DNA of 64,000 nt from Bacteroidales bacterium (GTDB taxonomy: Bacteria; Bacteroidota; Bacteroidia; Bacteroidales; P3). The notes beneath the pieces are model-generated. The model saw only the letters and a program-made list of their open reading frames with translations, was not told where the DNA came from and did no database searches. Positions 9,021 through 16,301 of the stretch are shown here, one piece after another. Both the position numbers and the translations under genes were made by a program. Where the stretch lies: NCBI GenBank assembly GCA_017522105.1, contig JAFXAA010000007.1, forward strand, positions 1 to 64,000, read 5' to 3'. Position 1 is the first letter of the stretch, and the number at the start of each line of letters is the position of its first letter.

Positions 9021-9763
9021 AAAGACTGATGATTATTGCCTGCATAGCTGTCCTCGTTGCAGGATGCAAGCACGACACCTTCACCATTAGCGGCACCATT
9101 GACGGCGGTGCCGGCAAGACCCTTTGGCTGGAGGAGATTTCCCCGGAGGGGCCGCTGTTCATAGACAGCATCGCCGTGGACGGCAAAGGCCGATTCAAGT
9201 ACACCTACAAGATGCCGTACCGGAGCCTGTACAACCTCCACACGACGGAGAACAACTACATAGTGACGCTGCCCGACTACGGGGAGAAGATTGAAGTGAC
9301 CGGCTCGTGGGACAGCCTTTCCACGACCTATGACATCACAGGGTCGCCAGAGAGCCTGCTGCTGTGGCAGCTGCAGCAGTACTCCAACGACGGCGGGAAA
9401 AGGCTCAACGAGCTGGTGGACACCACCGAGTATTACGCACTCATGCACGAGCGCGGCCTTATCGGCGCCGACGCCGTTGCCGCCAAGAAAGAGGAGACGG
9501 ACTCCATCTACCGGTATGTCTTCGGCGAGCAGCAGGACTATGTGTGCCGTTTCATCGAGGAGAACCAGGGTTCGCTGGCCACGCTCATAGCCCTCTACAA
9601 GCCCTTCAACAACCGTCTTCTCATTGACACACGCGACCCGCAGTGCATTGACTGGTACGACATGGTGTTGGACGGCCTTGAGAGCCGCTATCCCGACAAC
9701 CCGCACACTCTTCACTTCAAGAACACCACAGAGCATCTGCGAAGCGCATTGGCGCGACAGTGA
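9017..9763 (+). CDS. DUF4369 domain lipoprotein (248 aa)
   Basis: Starts with a lipoprotein signal peptide and lipobox LVAGC; the lipidated Cys is residue 16. The following FTISGTIDGGAGKTLWLEE and FIDSIAVDGKGRFKY segments are typical of DUF4369, a small beta-rich domain found in Bacteroidota, often at the N-terminus of lipid-anchored thioredoxin-like proteins. Here no thioredoxin domain follows; the C-terminal half is helical. The ATG at 9017 overlaps the aroC stop (ATGA) and is preferred to an in-frame start seven codons upstream. A strong terminator follows. Confidence 0.85.
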   Translation: MKRLMIIACIAVLVAGCKHDTFTISGTIDGGAGKTLWLEEISPEGPLFIDSIAVDGKGRFKYTYKMPYRSLYNLHTTENNYIVTLPDYGEKIEVTGSWDSLSTTYDITGSPESLLLWQLQQYSNDGGKRLNELVDTTEYYALMHERGLIGADAVAAKKEETDSIYRYVFGEQQDYVCRFIEENQGSLATLIALYKPFNNRLLIDTRDPQCIDWYDMVLDGLESRYPDNPHTLHFKNTTEHLRSALARQ

Positions 9764-9771
9764 GAAAAAAG

Positions 9772-9802
9772 AAAGCCCCGCACCGAACGCTGCGGGGTTT
9801 TC
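9772..9802 (+). terminator. intrinsic terminator
   Basis: GCCCCGCA and TGCGGGG form a GC-rich hairpin followed by a TTTTCT tract on the + strand; an A run precedes the stem, so it can also work for the convergent gene at 9825. It ends the FKBP-aroC-DUF4369 unit. Confidence 0.85.
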
Positions 9803-9824
9803 TATGTCATTTGCAAATGGAGGG

Positions 9825-10235
9825 TTATTGCTTCATGCGGGGCTTGTTCTTTGCTGCGTTGCGCACCTCGGCACGCTGCTCCTTGGTCAGCACTTCGTCT
9901 ACGCGGAGCTTGCCCTTGTACATCTCGCGGTTGATGGCGGCCTGCAGGGCGGCATCGCGCTCGAACAGAGGGAACAGAACGGCAGAGTGGTCGCCGTCGC
10001 TGTCCATGAACATGGCGATACTGTCCCTCACGGCTTTCTGCGAGCTTCGGAGCGCGCCGACACGTTCTTTGGACTCCTTGCTGATGCTCTCAATCTTGCG
10101 TTTCTGCGACGAAGAGAGGTCGCTGACAAACTCTGTTATCTCCTTGTGTTTCTTCTCGTGATGCGGTTTGTCCTGCTGAGCGGCCAGGGGCAAGGCCACA
10201 GCCACGAGCAAAGTGAGTATTAAAGTCTTCTTCAT
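9825..10235 (-). CDS. small exported Spy/CpxP-like protein (136 aa)
   Basis: A signal peptide of about 20 residues ending LAAQ is followed by a His/Lys-rich stretch (HHEKKHKE) and long charged helices. The C-terminal segment VLTKEQRAEVRN recalls the LTxEQ motif of Spy/CpxP periplasmic chaperones and metal-sensor homologues, though the match is partial. It sits directly downstream of an ECF sigma factor and a membrane protein, with only 9 nt to the latter, so it is probably an output of that envelope-response unit. ATG at 10235 is chosen; another ATG two codons upstream is possible. Confidence 0.8.
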   Translation of the reverse strand: MKKTLILTLLVAVALPLAAQQDKPHHEKKHKEITEFVSDLSSSQKRKIESISKESKERVGALRSSQKAVRDSIAMFMDSDGDHSAVLFPLFERDAALQAAINREMYKGKLRVDEVLTKEQRAEVRNAAKNKPRMKQ

Positions 10236-10244
10236 ATACATTGA

Positions 10245-10571
10245 TTAATAATCTTCTTCAAACAGTGGCTCCATAGGGTTGAGGGCTGCCTCCTCGACGG
10301 TGTTCCAAGAGGAGAAGTCGTTGAATTGCGATATGGCATAGCCCATGTCTTCATTGGAGAAGCTTGACGGCCTGAAGAATGTGATGTTCACGACGAACAG
10401 CGCCACCACGGCTGCTGCGGCTGCTATGCTTATCTGCCGCCACCATATGCTGCGACGCACAGGGCGAAGATAGGGTTTCTGCTGCACCTGCGCCATCACG
10501 CGGTCGACAACATCCACCTTGTGTGGGTACTGCTGCTGCGACAGGTGCTCTAATGTCTGCTCTAATGTCAT
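10245..10571 (-). CDS. membrane protein paired with ECF sigma factor (putative anti-sigma)
   Basis: A 108-residue protein with a basic N-terminal cytosolic half, a single transmembrane helix near residues 48-67 (ISIAAAAAVVALFVVNITFF) and an acidic C-terminal tail ending FEEDY. Its start codon overlaps the stop of the sigma factor gene in an ATGA junction, the usual arrangement for sigma/anti-sigma pairs. I do not see a zinc-binding or other recognised anti-sigma motif, so the role is inferred from topology and position. The ATG at 10571 is preferred to an in-frame ATG 23 codons upstream because of the overlap. Confidence 0.8.
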   Translation of the reverse strand: MTLEQTLEHLSQQQYPHKVDVVDRVMAQVQQKPYLRPVRRSIWWRQISIAAAAAVVALFVVNITFFRPSSFSNEDMGYAISQFNDFSSWNTVEEAALNPMEPLFEEDY

Positions 10572-11101
10572 TGTTTTATCTCTTTTGCGAGGTTTTTCTT
10601 TGCTCTGAATATAAGGCTCTCCACTTTGCTCAGTGAACATTGCATCACGTCGGCGATGTCCTGGTAGCTGAAGTTCTCAAAGGTGTAGAGCACCAAGGCG
10701 GTGCGCTGTTCATCCTTGAGGTGGCCAATGGCTGTGCGCAGCTGATCCATTTGTTCGTTGTAGATTATCTGCTGCTGCACGTTGAGGTCCTCGCTTTGCT
10801 GCTCCGGCAAGTCCTCGCGGGCATCGGTGGAGATGAACCGCTTGGATTTTTTGAGCATCTTGCTGACCACGTTGACGGTGATGCGATATATGAAAGAACT
10901 CAGTTTCGAGTCGAACCGGAAGCGCGGCAAGGCGGTATACAACTCCACAAAAACCTGCTGTGTCACCTCGTCCACTTCCAGGCGGTTGCCGCAGAGCTTG
11001 TATGTCAGATTGGCTACAATCTGCTGGTATCGCTCCACTATCGCGGCATACTTCTGGGTGTCGCCAGAAAGCACAGCCTCAACTATCTGCTTGTCTTCCA
11101 C
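10568..11101 (-). CDS. ECF-type RNA polymerase sigma factor (177 aa)
   Basis: Region 2 is visible at residues 10-75 (YAAIVERYQQIVANLTYKLC, then DEVTQQVFVELYTALPRF and SFIYRITVNVVSK) and region 4 at about 120-175 (HLKDEQRTALVLYTFENFSYQDIADVMQCSLSKVESLIFRAK) including the helix-turn-helix. Length fits ECF factors. The start is GTG at 11101. It heads a three-gene minus-strand unit with the putative anti-sigma and the Spy-like protein, suggesting control of an envelope stress response, probably autoregulated. Confidence 0.94.
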   Translation of the reverse strand: MEDKQIVEAVLSGDTQKYAAIVERYQQIVANLTYKLCGNRLEVDEVTQQVFVELYTALPRFRFDSKLSSFIYRITVNVVSKMLKKSKRFISTDAREDLPEQQSEDLNVQQQIIYNEQMDQLRTAIGHLKDEQRTALVLYTFENFSYQDIADVMQCSLSKVESLIFRAKKNLAKEIKQ

Positions 11102-11185
11102 CGGCTCAATCGTTAGTTATGTACCCTGTTAATGACATTTATTGCATCTGTTTGCACAAAATTCCTCTTTTTTTGCGGAATTTTC

Positions 11186-11560
11186 CTATCTGTACTTAAA
11201 CTCCTCTATCTCGCGACGCTCGCGTTTCGTGGGACGCCCCACGCCGCGGTCGCGTTTTTCAAAGGCATACTGGCGGGCCATGCGGATGCGCTCGTATTCC
11301 TCTTCGGGTGTGCGGTCAATCATGAAGCCCTGCACCAGCGGCGCCCCCACCCTGTTTGGCGGCAATGCCAGCACCTCCACCTCCTTGTGCAGCTGGTCGA
11401 TGTTGAGGCTGTAGCGCTCGCCGACCTTTACGTCGTGCGACGGCTTGAGTTCGCGTCCGTCGCCGTTGGCGAGCTTGACCCTGCCGTTGGCGCAAGCGTC
11501 GGCGGCCATCGAACGCGTCTTGTAGAGGCGCACGGCCCACAGGTATTTGTCGAGCCTCAT
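11186..11560 (-). CDS. S4-domain RNA-binding protein (Hsp15/HslR family)
   Basis: The N-terminal MRLDKYLWAVRLYKTRSMAA is the S4 RNA-binding domain (residues 1-60), followed by a basic C-terminal tail (GRPTKRERREIEEFKYR). In E. coli Hsp15 binds stalled 50S subunits carrying peptidyl-tRNA. The length of 124 aa is typical. Its ATG overlaps the stop of the upstream TonB-like gene (ATGA), so it is translated as part of the TonB-ExbD-ExbB unit, an odd functional partner. Confidence 0.9.
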   Translation of the reverse strand: MRLDKYLWAVRLYKTRSMAADACANGRVKLANGDGRELKPSHDVKVGERYSLNIDQLHKEVEVLALPPNRVGAPLVQGFMIDRTPEEEYERIRMARQYAFEKRDRGVGRPTKRERREIEEFKYR

Positions 11561-12294
11561 ATCTGGAAGTGGTATGTGATGGTGCCTTTCTGCTCGTCGG
11601 GAGCGCTGGGATCGGCGTTGAAGCGAGCTTTGCGGGCGGCGGCGATGGCTTTAGCCACGAGGTCGCCGTCCGACGTGCTGGACCCCTTGGGCTCATATTC
11701 GGCGCGCGTCACGCGGCCTTGCTGGTCGACCCAGATGCGCACGACCACGCGGCCCTGCTGGTTGGAGTTGTACTGCGGCTTGGGCAGCGTCACATTGCTG
11801 CGGCCGGCAAGCGAGAAGTTCGTCCCGTTGCCACCGCCGTTGCCACTGTAGTTGTTGCTGTTGACGCTGCCGTCAGGCTTGCCTTGGTCGCCTGTGCCAC
11901 CGGCCACACCCTGACTGCCGTTGCCGTTCCGCTGGTTGCGGCGCCCGGTGAAGAGGGCGTTCTTGTTTATCTCCGGCTCCTTGTTTTCCACCTTCGGCTG
12001 CTCTGCGACCGGCTTGACGGTGTTGCCTTCGCTGGTGTTGGCTCCTATATTGGGCGTCGGCTCGGCATGCTGTGTAGCCACCTGACGAGGTGCCGACGGC
12101 ACTTGTGTGGCTGCCGCCGTACTTGCCGGCTGGGCGTCGTCGCCGATGCCGTAGTCGCTGTCGCCAAGGTTCACCTCCACCCCTTCTTCGGGTATCGGCG
12201 GGTCGGGCGGGTCGTAGCCAAAGGCCAAAAGCACCATCACAACCACAGCCATGACGGCGGCGGTGACGATGCCTGATATGATTCTGTTGTTCAT
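11557..12294 (-). CDS. TonB-family energy transducer (245 aa)
   Basis: A short cytosolic N-terminus and a membrane anchor (about residues 8-28) precede a long Pro/Gln/Asn/Gly-rich periplasmic linker, with asparagine- and glycine-rich stretches near residues 120-165. A C-terminal TonB-like domain follows: GRVVVRIWVDQQGRVTRAEY and a YHFQI ending. It would transmit proton-motive force from ExbB/ExbD to outer-membrane receptors. The ATG at 12294 was chosen because it begins right before the anchor; the frame stays open for 49 further codons upstream but these overlap exbD and look non-coding. It follows exbD by 14 nt. Confidence 0.88.
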   Translation of the reverse strand: MNNRIISGIVTAAVMAVVVMVLLAFGYDPPDPPIPEEGVEVNLGDSDYGIGDDAQPASTAAATQVPSAPRQVATQHAEPTPNIGANTSEGNTVKPVAEQPKVENKEPEINKNALFTGRRNQRNGNGSQGVAGGTGDQGKPDGSVNSNNYSGNGGGNGTNFSLAGRSNVTLPKPQYNSNQQGRVVVRIWVDQQGRVTRAEYEPKGSSTSDGDLVAKAIAAARKARFNADPSAPDEQKGTITYHFQI

Positions 12295-12308
12295 TGCATC
12301 CCTTATAA

Positions 12309-12725
12309 TTACTTCTTGGGCGAGGTGGCGAGAATCACTTTGTGCTTGGTGCCACCCGTTGCGTTGATGCTGTTGACGGCGTCGATAACCTGCACGACAT
12401 CCTGCACAGGCACCGTTTTGTCGGCGCGAAGCACTATGCAAGCTTCCGTCTCGCCAGCGGCGATGCTGGTGCGCAGGTAGGTCTCAAGTTCCGACGGCAC
12501 TATAGGGATGTCGTTCTCCACATAGAAGTTGTGGTTCTCGTCGATGTATACCGTCACGCTCTCCTTGGCCATCGTCTTGCTGTTGCTTTCCGGCAGCAAG
12601 AGTTTGACGGCGTTGGGGCTGATGAGCGTGGAGGTGATCATGAAGAATATGAGCAGCAGGAACACGAGGTCGCTCATGCTCGACGACGACGTCTCTATCT
12701 TGATTTGGTTCTGACTCTTTATCAT
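12309..12725 (-). CDS. exbD: ExbD/TolR family biopolymer transport protein
   Basis: A 138-residue protein with one N-terminal transmembrane helix (SDLVFLLLIFFMITSTL, residues 18-34) carrying the conserved membrane Asp19, and a periplasmic domain with the VYIDENHNFYVEN and VLRADKTVPVQDVVQVID segments typical of ExbD/TolR. With the ExbB-like protein encoded upstream it forms the proton-driven motor for the TonB-like protein downstream. TolR rather than ExbD identity cannot be excluded; the TonB-like neighbour favours ExbD or a generic Tol/Exb role. Confidence 0.92.
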   Translation of the reverse strand: MIKSQNQIKIETSSSSMSDLVFLLLIFFMITSTLISPNAVKLLLPESNSKTMAKESVTVYIDENHNFYVENDIPIVPSELETYLRTSIAAGETEACIVLRADKTVPVQDVVQVIDAVNSINATGGTKHKVILATSPKK

Positions 12726-12825
12726 TTGTTTAAGGTTTACGGTTTAAGGTTTAAGGCTTATGGTTTAAGGTTCAGGGCGGCGCAAGCCCCTTAACCCTTA
12801 ACCCTTAAACTTTAAACATTAAACA
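12726..12825. repeat. two-armed 7-bp repeat hairpin (TTTAAGG type)
   Basis: Left arm of TTTAAGG-like units, right arm of CCTTAAC and TTTAAAC-like units, with a GC-rich centre (GGGCGGCGCAAGCCCC) between them. It fills the 103-bp gap between exbB and exbD, so the mRNA between two partners of one complex would carry a large hairpin. Confidence 0.8.
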
Positions 12826-12828
12826 TTG

Positions 12829-13545
12829 TCAAGCCGGCTCGTGGAGGAGGTCCATGAATTCGTTGGCGCGAACCTCCAGTTCAAACACCACTTTGCTGAT
12901 GCGGTTCACCAGCAGGTTGTGCAGGAAGTAGCACACGATGCCGACGATGAGACCGCCGACGGTGGTCACCATTGCCTGGTAGATGCCGGTGGAGAGGAGG
13001 CTGATGTCGATGTTGTTGCCGGCGTAGGCCATCTCCTGGAAGGCTGTAATCATGCCCGTCACGGTGCCGAGGAAGCCGATCATGGGACCCAGGGAGGCCA
13101 CCGTGGCAACGAGTGACACATGCTTCTCCAGTCGTGCCACCTCAAGCTGGCCTTCGTTCTCTATGGCCGCCTGTATGTCAGGCAACGGACGGCCGAGACG
13201 CGAGAGGCCTTTGTTTATCATTCGGCCCAGCGGGGTGTCGGTCTCTTTGGCAAGGCTGCGTGCGGCGTCGAGCTCGCCTTTATGCACATGCTCGCGAATC
13301 TCATCCATAAACTGGTTGTCGGCCTCGCCCTTGAGGGCTGTGCTCAGTGTGAGGTAGCGCTCTACAAACACATAGATGGCCAACACCAGCAGCAGGGCCA
13401 GCACCAGCATAATCCATCCGCCGTTGAGAGCCATATCCCACAGCGTGATGCGTTCGGGGGCAGCAACGGCCTCGCCAACGGCTTCGCCCATGGTGTCAAC
13501 CACCGTGGACATGTCGCTCTGAATCATAAGAAGTTTGCTTGTCAT
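12829..13545 (-). CDS. exbB: MotA/TolQ/ExbB proton channel family protein
   Basis: A 238-residue protein with a transmembrane helix at about residues 42-62 (GGWIMLVLALLLVLAIYVFV), a cytosolic domain, and two further helices in the conserved block starting LVATVASLGPMIGFLGTVTGMITAF and AMVTTVGGLIVGIVCYFL. The Thr residues in these helices are conserved in the ion pathway of the family. It is first in the exbB-exbD-tonB-S4 minus-strand unit. The start at 13545 includes an 11-residue leader before the next Met; either could be used. Confidence 0.92.
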   Translation of the reverse strand: MTSKLLMIQSDMSTVVDTMGEAVGEAVAAPERITLWDMALNGGWIMLVLALLLVLAIYVFVERYLTLSTALKGEADNQFMDEIREHVHKGELDAARSLAKETDTPLGRMINKGLSRLGRPLPDIQAAIENEGQLEVARLEKHVSLVATVASLGPMIGFLGTVTGMITAFQEMAYAGNNIDISLLSTGIYQAMVTTVGGLIVGIVCYFLHNLLVNRISKVVFELEVRANEFMDLLHEPA

Positions 13546-13592
13546 ATCGTTTAATGTGTTATCTGTTTTGTCCTGTTTTAATAATATCGTAT

Positions 13593-14108
13593 TCAGAAAA
13601 CCAGCCCCACACCCACCGTAGGATAAAATCCCATGGGCGTCGGTTGCACCGCAGGCAACACGTTGAGGCTTATATCGTCGTCTATCGTAAAATTGAAGAG
13701 GTGCCCGAAAACATAGGCATCAAGGAGGTTTAGCCCATAGATGCCGGCGGCAATGATTATTGACAACTGGAAGTTACGGCTGTAGGTGTTATAGAGCTCC
13801 AAGATGTTGCTTGTGGGGTATGTGGCATAGTCGGCGTTTTGGATAGCATCGTCGTGGTTGACTCGGTATAGGTACTCGTCCTTGAAGAGGCGCATTGCCT
13901 TGTAGTTGTCGTAGATGAAGTAGCCGACGCCTGCAAATGCACCATAGATGATAGGCACTTTCCAAGCCTGGTGGTTATATATCTGCCCAGCACCGGGCAG
14001 CAAGGACCAACGCAAAGCCACATCCGGTGAGTGCTCCTCATAGACCGACAGCTGCGCTTTTGAGCAGAGCGGCAAGAAAAGCAGCGTCAGGATCAGCAGA
14101 CGTTTCAT
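13593..14108 (-). CDS. DUF5683 domain protein (171 aa)
   Basis: A signal peptide (about residues 1-18, ending CSKAQ) precedes ALRWSLLPGAGQIYNHQAWKVPIIYGAF, the signature of DUF5683, a Bacteroidota membrane domain of unknown function, with two predicted hydrophobic helices. Its gene overlaps the parB stop (ATGA), a linkage I recall as common in Bacteroidota, so it may have some tie to chromosome segregation or merely be co-transcribed. Confidence 0.87.
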   Translation of the reverse strand: MKRLLILTLLFLPLCSKAQLSVYEEHSPDVALRWSLLPGAGQIYNHQAWKVPIIYGAFAGVGYFIYDNYKAMRLFKDEYLYRVNHDDAIQNADYATYPTSNILELYNTYSRNFQLSIIIAAGIYGLNLLDAYVFGHLFNFTIDDDISLNVLPAVQPTPMGFYPTVGVGLVF

Positions 14109-14980
14109 TTCTCAAGCAGCGCCATGATGCGCTCGAAGTCACTGTCTGAATTAAAACTGATGGTCAATGTGCCCTTGCCACGCTGGGAGCGTTTAATCTC
14201 GACGGTTGACTGCAGGCGGTCTTTCAGTCGGCTTTGGGCGGCGCTGTGCATCGACGGGAGCTCGCTGCGACGTCCCACCTGTACCTTGGGTTTTGGCTTT
14301 GCCATCTTTGCCATCTCTTCCGTCTGATGCACAGAGATGTGCCTCTCCTCAATGGCATGAAGGATCTCCATGTGGCGCTGAATGTCCTCCACACCCGCCA
14401 ACACACGAGCGTGAGCCATGCTGATGCGCCCGGCGCCCAACGCCTCCTGCGTCTCGGCCGGCAAGCCAAGCAGGCGAAGATAGTTGCTTATTGTGGAACG
14501 GTCTTTGCCGACACGCTCACTCAACTGGTCTTGTGTCAAACGGCATTCCTCTATCAACTGCTTGTATGCCTGCGCAACCTCTATGGCATTGAGATCGGAG
14601 CGCTGTATATTCTCCACCAAGGCCATTTCCATCATCTGCATGTCTGTGGCCGTCCGCACATAGGCAGGAACCTCCTTCAGCCCTGCAAGCTTGCTGGCGC
14701 GCAGACGCCGTTCGCCGGCGACCAACTGGTATGTCCCGTCAGGCATCCGGCGTAGCGTCACAGGCGTTATCACGCCCTGTTCCTTTATGCTCTGCGCCAG
14801 ATCCTGCAACTCGGCAGCGTCGAAATCCTTTCGTGGCTGATATGGATTAGGGTATATGCTTTCCACTGCGATGAAATTCACCGCCACATCTCCACCTTTG
14901 CCCTTGGGCTCAAGGTCTGCTATATCGGGCAAAATAGAGCCAAGCCCACGTCCCAAGCCTCCAATCTTCTGTTTGGTCAT
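14105..14980 (-). CDS. parB: chromosome partitioning protein ParB/Spo0J
   Basis: ParB binds parS sites near the origin and loads SMC. The 291-residue protein shows the N-terminal CTPase region (NPYQPRKDF, GERRLRASKLAG, near residues 46-105), a helix-turn-helix (LTQDQLSERVGKDRSTISNYLRLL, about residues 154-177) and a basic C-terminal dimerisation end. It is immediately downstream of parA (14-nt gap). No dnaA, gidA/gidB or convincing parS site lies in the window, so the origin is probably not here. Confidence 0.96.
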   Translation of the reverse strand: MTKQKIGGLGRGLGSILPDIADLEPKGKGGDVAVNFIAVESIYPNPYQPRKDFDAAELQDLAQSIKEQGVITPVTLRRMPDGTYQLVAGERRLRASKLAGLKEVPAYVRTATDMQMMEMALVENIQRSDLNAIEVAQAYKQLIEECRLTQDQLSERVGKDRSTISNYLRLLGLPAETQEALGAGRISMAHARVLAGVEDIQRHMEILHAIEERHISVHQTEEMAKMAKPKPKVQVGRRSELPSMHSAAQSRLKDRLQSTVEIKRSQRGKGTLTISFNSDSDFERIMALLEK

Positions 14981-14994
14981 TCTCTGTGTGTGTT

Positions 14995-15759
14995 TTATTT
15001 GTTTCTTCGGAGTATCTCCATCGCCAAATTGAGGTAGTTCACCGCCCCCGACGAAGCCGCGTCGTGCATGATGATGCTCTTGCCATAACTCGGCGCCTCT
15101 GCAAGCTTCGTATTGCGATAAATGAGCGTGTCGAAAACGAGCTGTTTGAAATGCCCGCGGACATCCTCCACAACCTGGCGCGCCAGACGCAGACGGTTGT
15201 CATACATCGTTATCAGCAGTCCCTCTATGGCCAGTTTCGGATTCAGACGTGTCTGCACGATGCGAACCGTGTTCAACAGCTTGCCAAGTCCTTCAAGTGC
15301 GAAATACTCACTCTGTATTGGTATAATCACCGAATCGGACGCCGTCAATGCATTGATTGTTATCAAACCCAGCGAGGGGGAGCAGTCAATTATGACATAG
15401 TCATAGTCGTCTTTGACTCCGGCCAGGGCCCTGCCGAGAAACTGCTCGCGGCCCTTCTCGTTGATGAGTTCTACCTCGGCACCCACCAAGTCTATCCTCG
15501 TAGGCAGCAGGTACAGATTGGGCGTGTCAGTCTTGACAATGACATCCCTTGCGTCAGCCTGCCCGAGAATGCACTCATACACACTCCTCTCCAAGCCGTC
15601 CGGATCCACTCCTAACCCCGAGGTGGCGTTAGCCTGCGGGTCGCAATCCACCAGCAGAACCTTCTTCTCAAGCACTGCAAGCGCCGCCGAGAGGTTCACC
15701 GCCGTCGTGGTCTTCCCCACCCCACCTTTCTGGTTGGCTATGGATATTATCTTTCCCAT
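14995..15759 (-). CDS. parA: chromosome partitioning ATPase ParA/Soj
   Basis: A 254-residue Walker-type ATPase with the deviant Walker A motif KGGVGKTT at residues 10-17 (signature Lys at 11), Walker A' region VLLVDCDPQANATSGLG and Walker B segment YVIIDCSPSLGL. It lacks an N-terminal helix-turn-helix, as expected for chromosomal Soj-type proteins. It forms an operon with parB. Confidence 0.97.
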   Translation of the reverse strand: MGKIISIANQKGGVGKTTTAVNLSAALAVLEKKVLLVDCDPQANATSGLGVDPDGLERSVYECILGQADARDVIVKTDTPNLYLLPTRIDLVGAEVELINEKGREQFLGRALAGVKDDYDYVIIDCSPSLGLITINALTASDSVIIPIQSEYFALEGLGKLLNTVRIVQTRLNPKLAIEGLLITMYDNRLRLARQVVEDVRGHFKQLVFDTLIYRNTKLAEAPSYGKSIIMHDAASSGAVNYLNLAMEILRRNK

Positions 15760-15832
15760 ATTCTTTACGTTTAATTACAAACCGCGGGTTTGGCGGTTCG
15801 GTGGGAGGCAGGGGTATGCCATCCACAAACAC

Positions 15833-15880
15833 AAACCTTAAAACCTACAGCTTACAGCTCGTAGCTTAAAACTTAAAATC
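15833..15880. repeat. 7-bp repeat array (AGCTTAC/TTAAAAC type) entering a gene end
   Basis: Units such as CAGCTTA and CTTAAAA fill the gap downstream of the DUF3276 gene and run through its stop codon: the last two codons (Lys-Phe) and the stop lie inside the array. It resembles one arm of the two-armed arrays at 26082 and 26700. Confidence 0.7.
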
Positions 15881-16204
15881 AATCTCCTCCAGCCTCTTCT
15901 CAGCATCATCGCCGTGGTAGCTGTCCTCCACCACCACAGGAGGAGGCACAATGCCCGTCTCTATGAACGAAAAGGCGTTATCCAGCCCCTGACGGAACTT
16001 GTCGAAATCCTCCTTGTACAAGAACATCTTGTTCTTCTCAAAGTAGAACTCGCCGGTGTTGTTGTTGAACAGCTTTCGGCTCTCAGTGATGGTGATGAAC
16101 TTGTCACCGCCACGCGTCTCTTTCACGTCGAAGAAATATCTACGCTTGCCGGCGGGTATGGCCTGGCTGTAGAGTTCTTCTTTTCTGGTCTCTTGGTTGT
16201 CCAT
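15866..16204 (-). CDS. DUF3276 (PUR-alpha-like) nucleic-acid-binding protein (112 aa)
   Basis: The segment AGKRRYFFDVKETRGGDKFITITESRK followed by FYFEKNKMFLYKEDFDKFRQGL is the PUR repeat of the DUF3276 family, which binds single-stranded DNA or RNA in Bacteroidota and spirochaetes; one repeat per chain, acting as a dimer. The ATG at 16204 is chosen over one 12 codons upstream because that upstream ATG overlaps the -7 box at 16238-16245 and would precede the transcript start. The C-terminus ends in a repeat array. It is separated from parA by about 100 nt. Confidence 0.9.
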   Translation of the reverse strand: MDNQETRKEELYSQAIPAGKRRYFFDVKETRGGDKFITITESRKLFNNNTGEFYFEKNKMFLYKEDFDKFRQGLDNAFSFIETGIVPPPVVVEDSYHGDDAEKRLEEIDFKF

Positions 16205-16237
16205 TTTTTTATGTGTTGATACGAAACTTTCAGTTTG

Positions 16238-16245
16238 CAAAAATA
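16238..16245 (-). promoter_or_regulatory. putative -7 box for the DUF3276 gene
   Basis: On the minus strand the sequence is TATTTTTG, matching TAnnTTTG. No good TTTG lies about 20 nt upstream, so this is a half-supported promoter. Confidence 0.45.
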
Positions 16246-16301
16246 CCCATTATTTTCTTCCCCCTGACGGTCCGTTGTTCAAAGTTATCAACAACGGCCG
16301 T

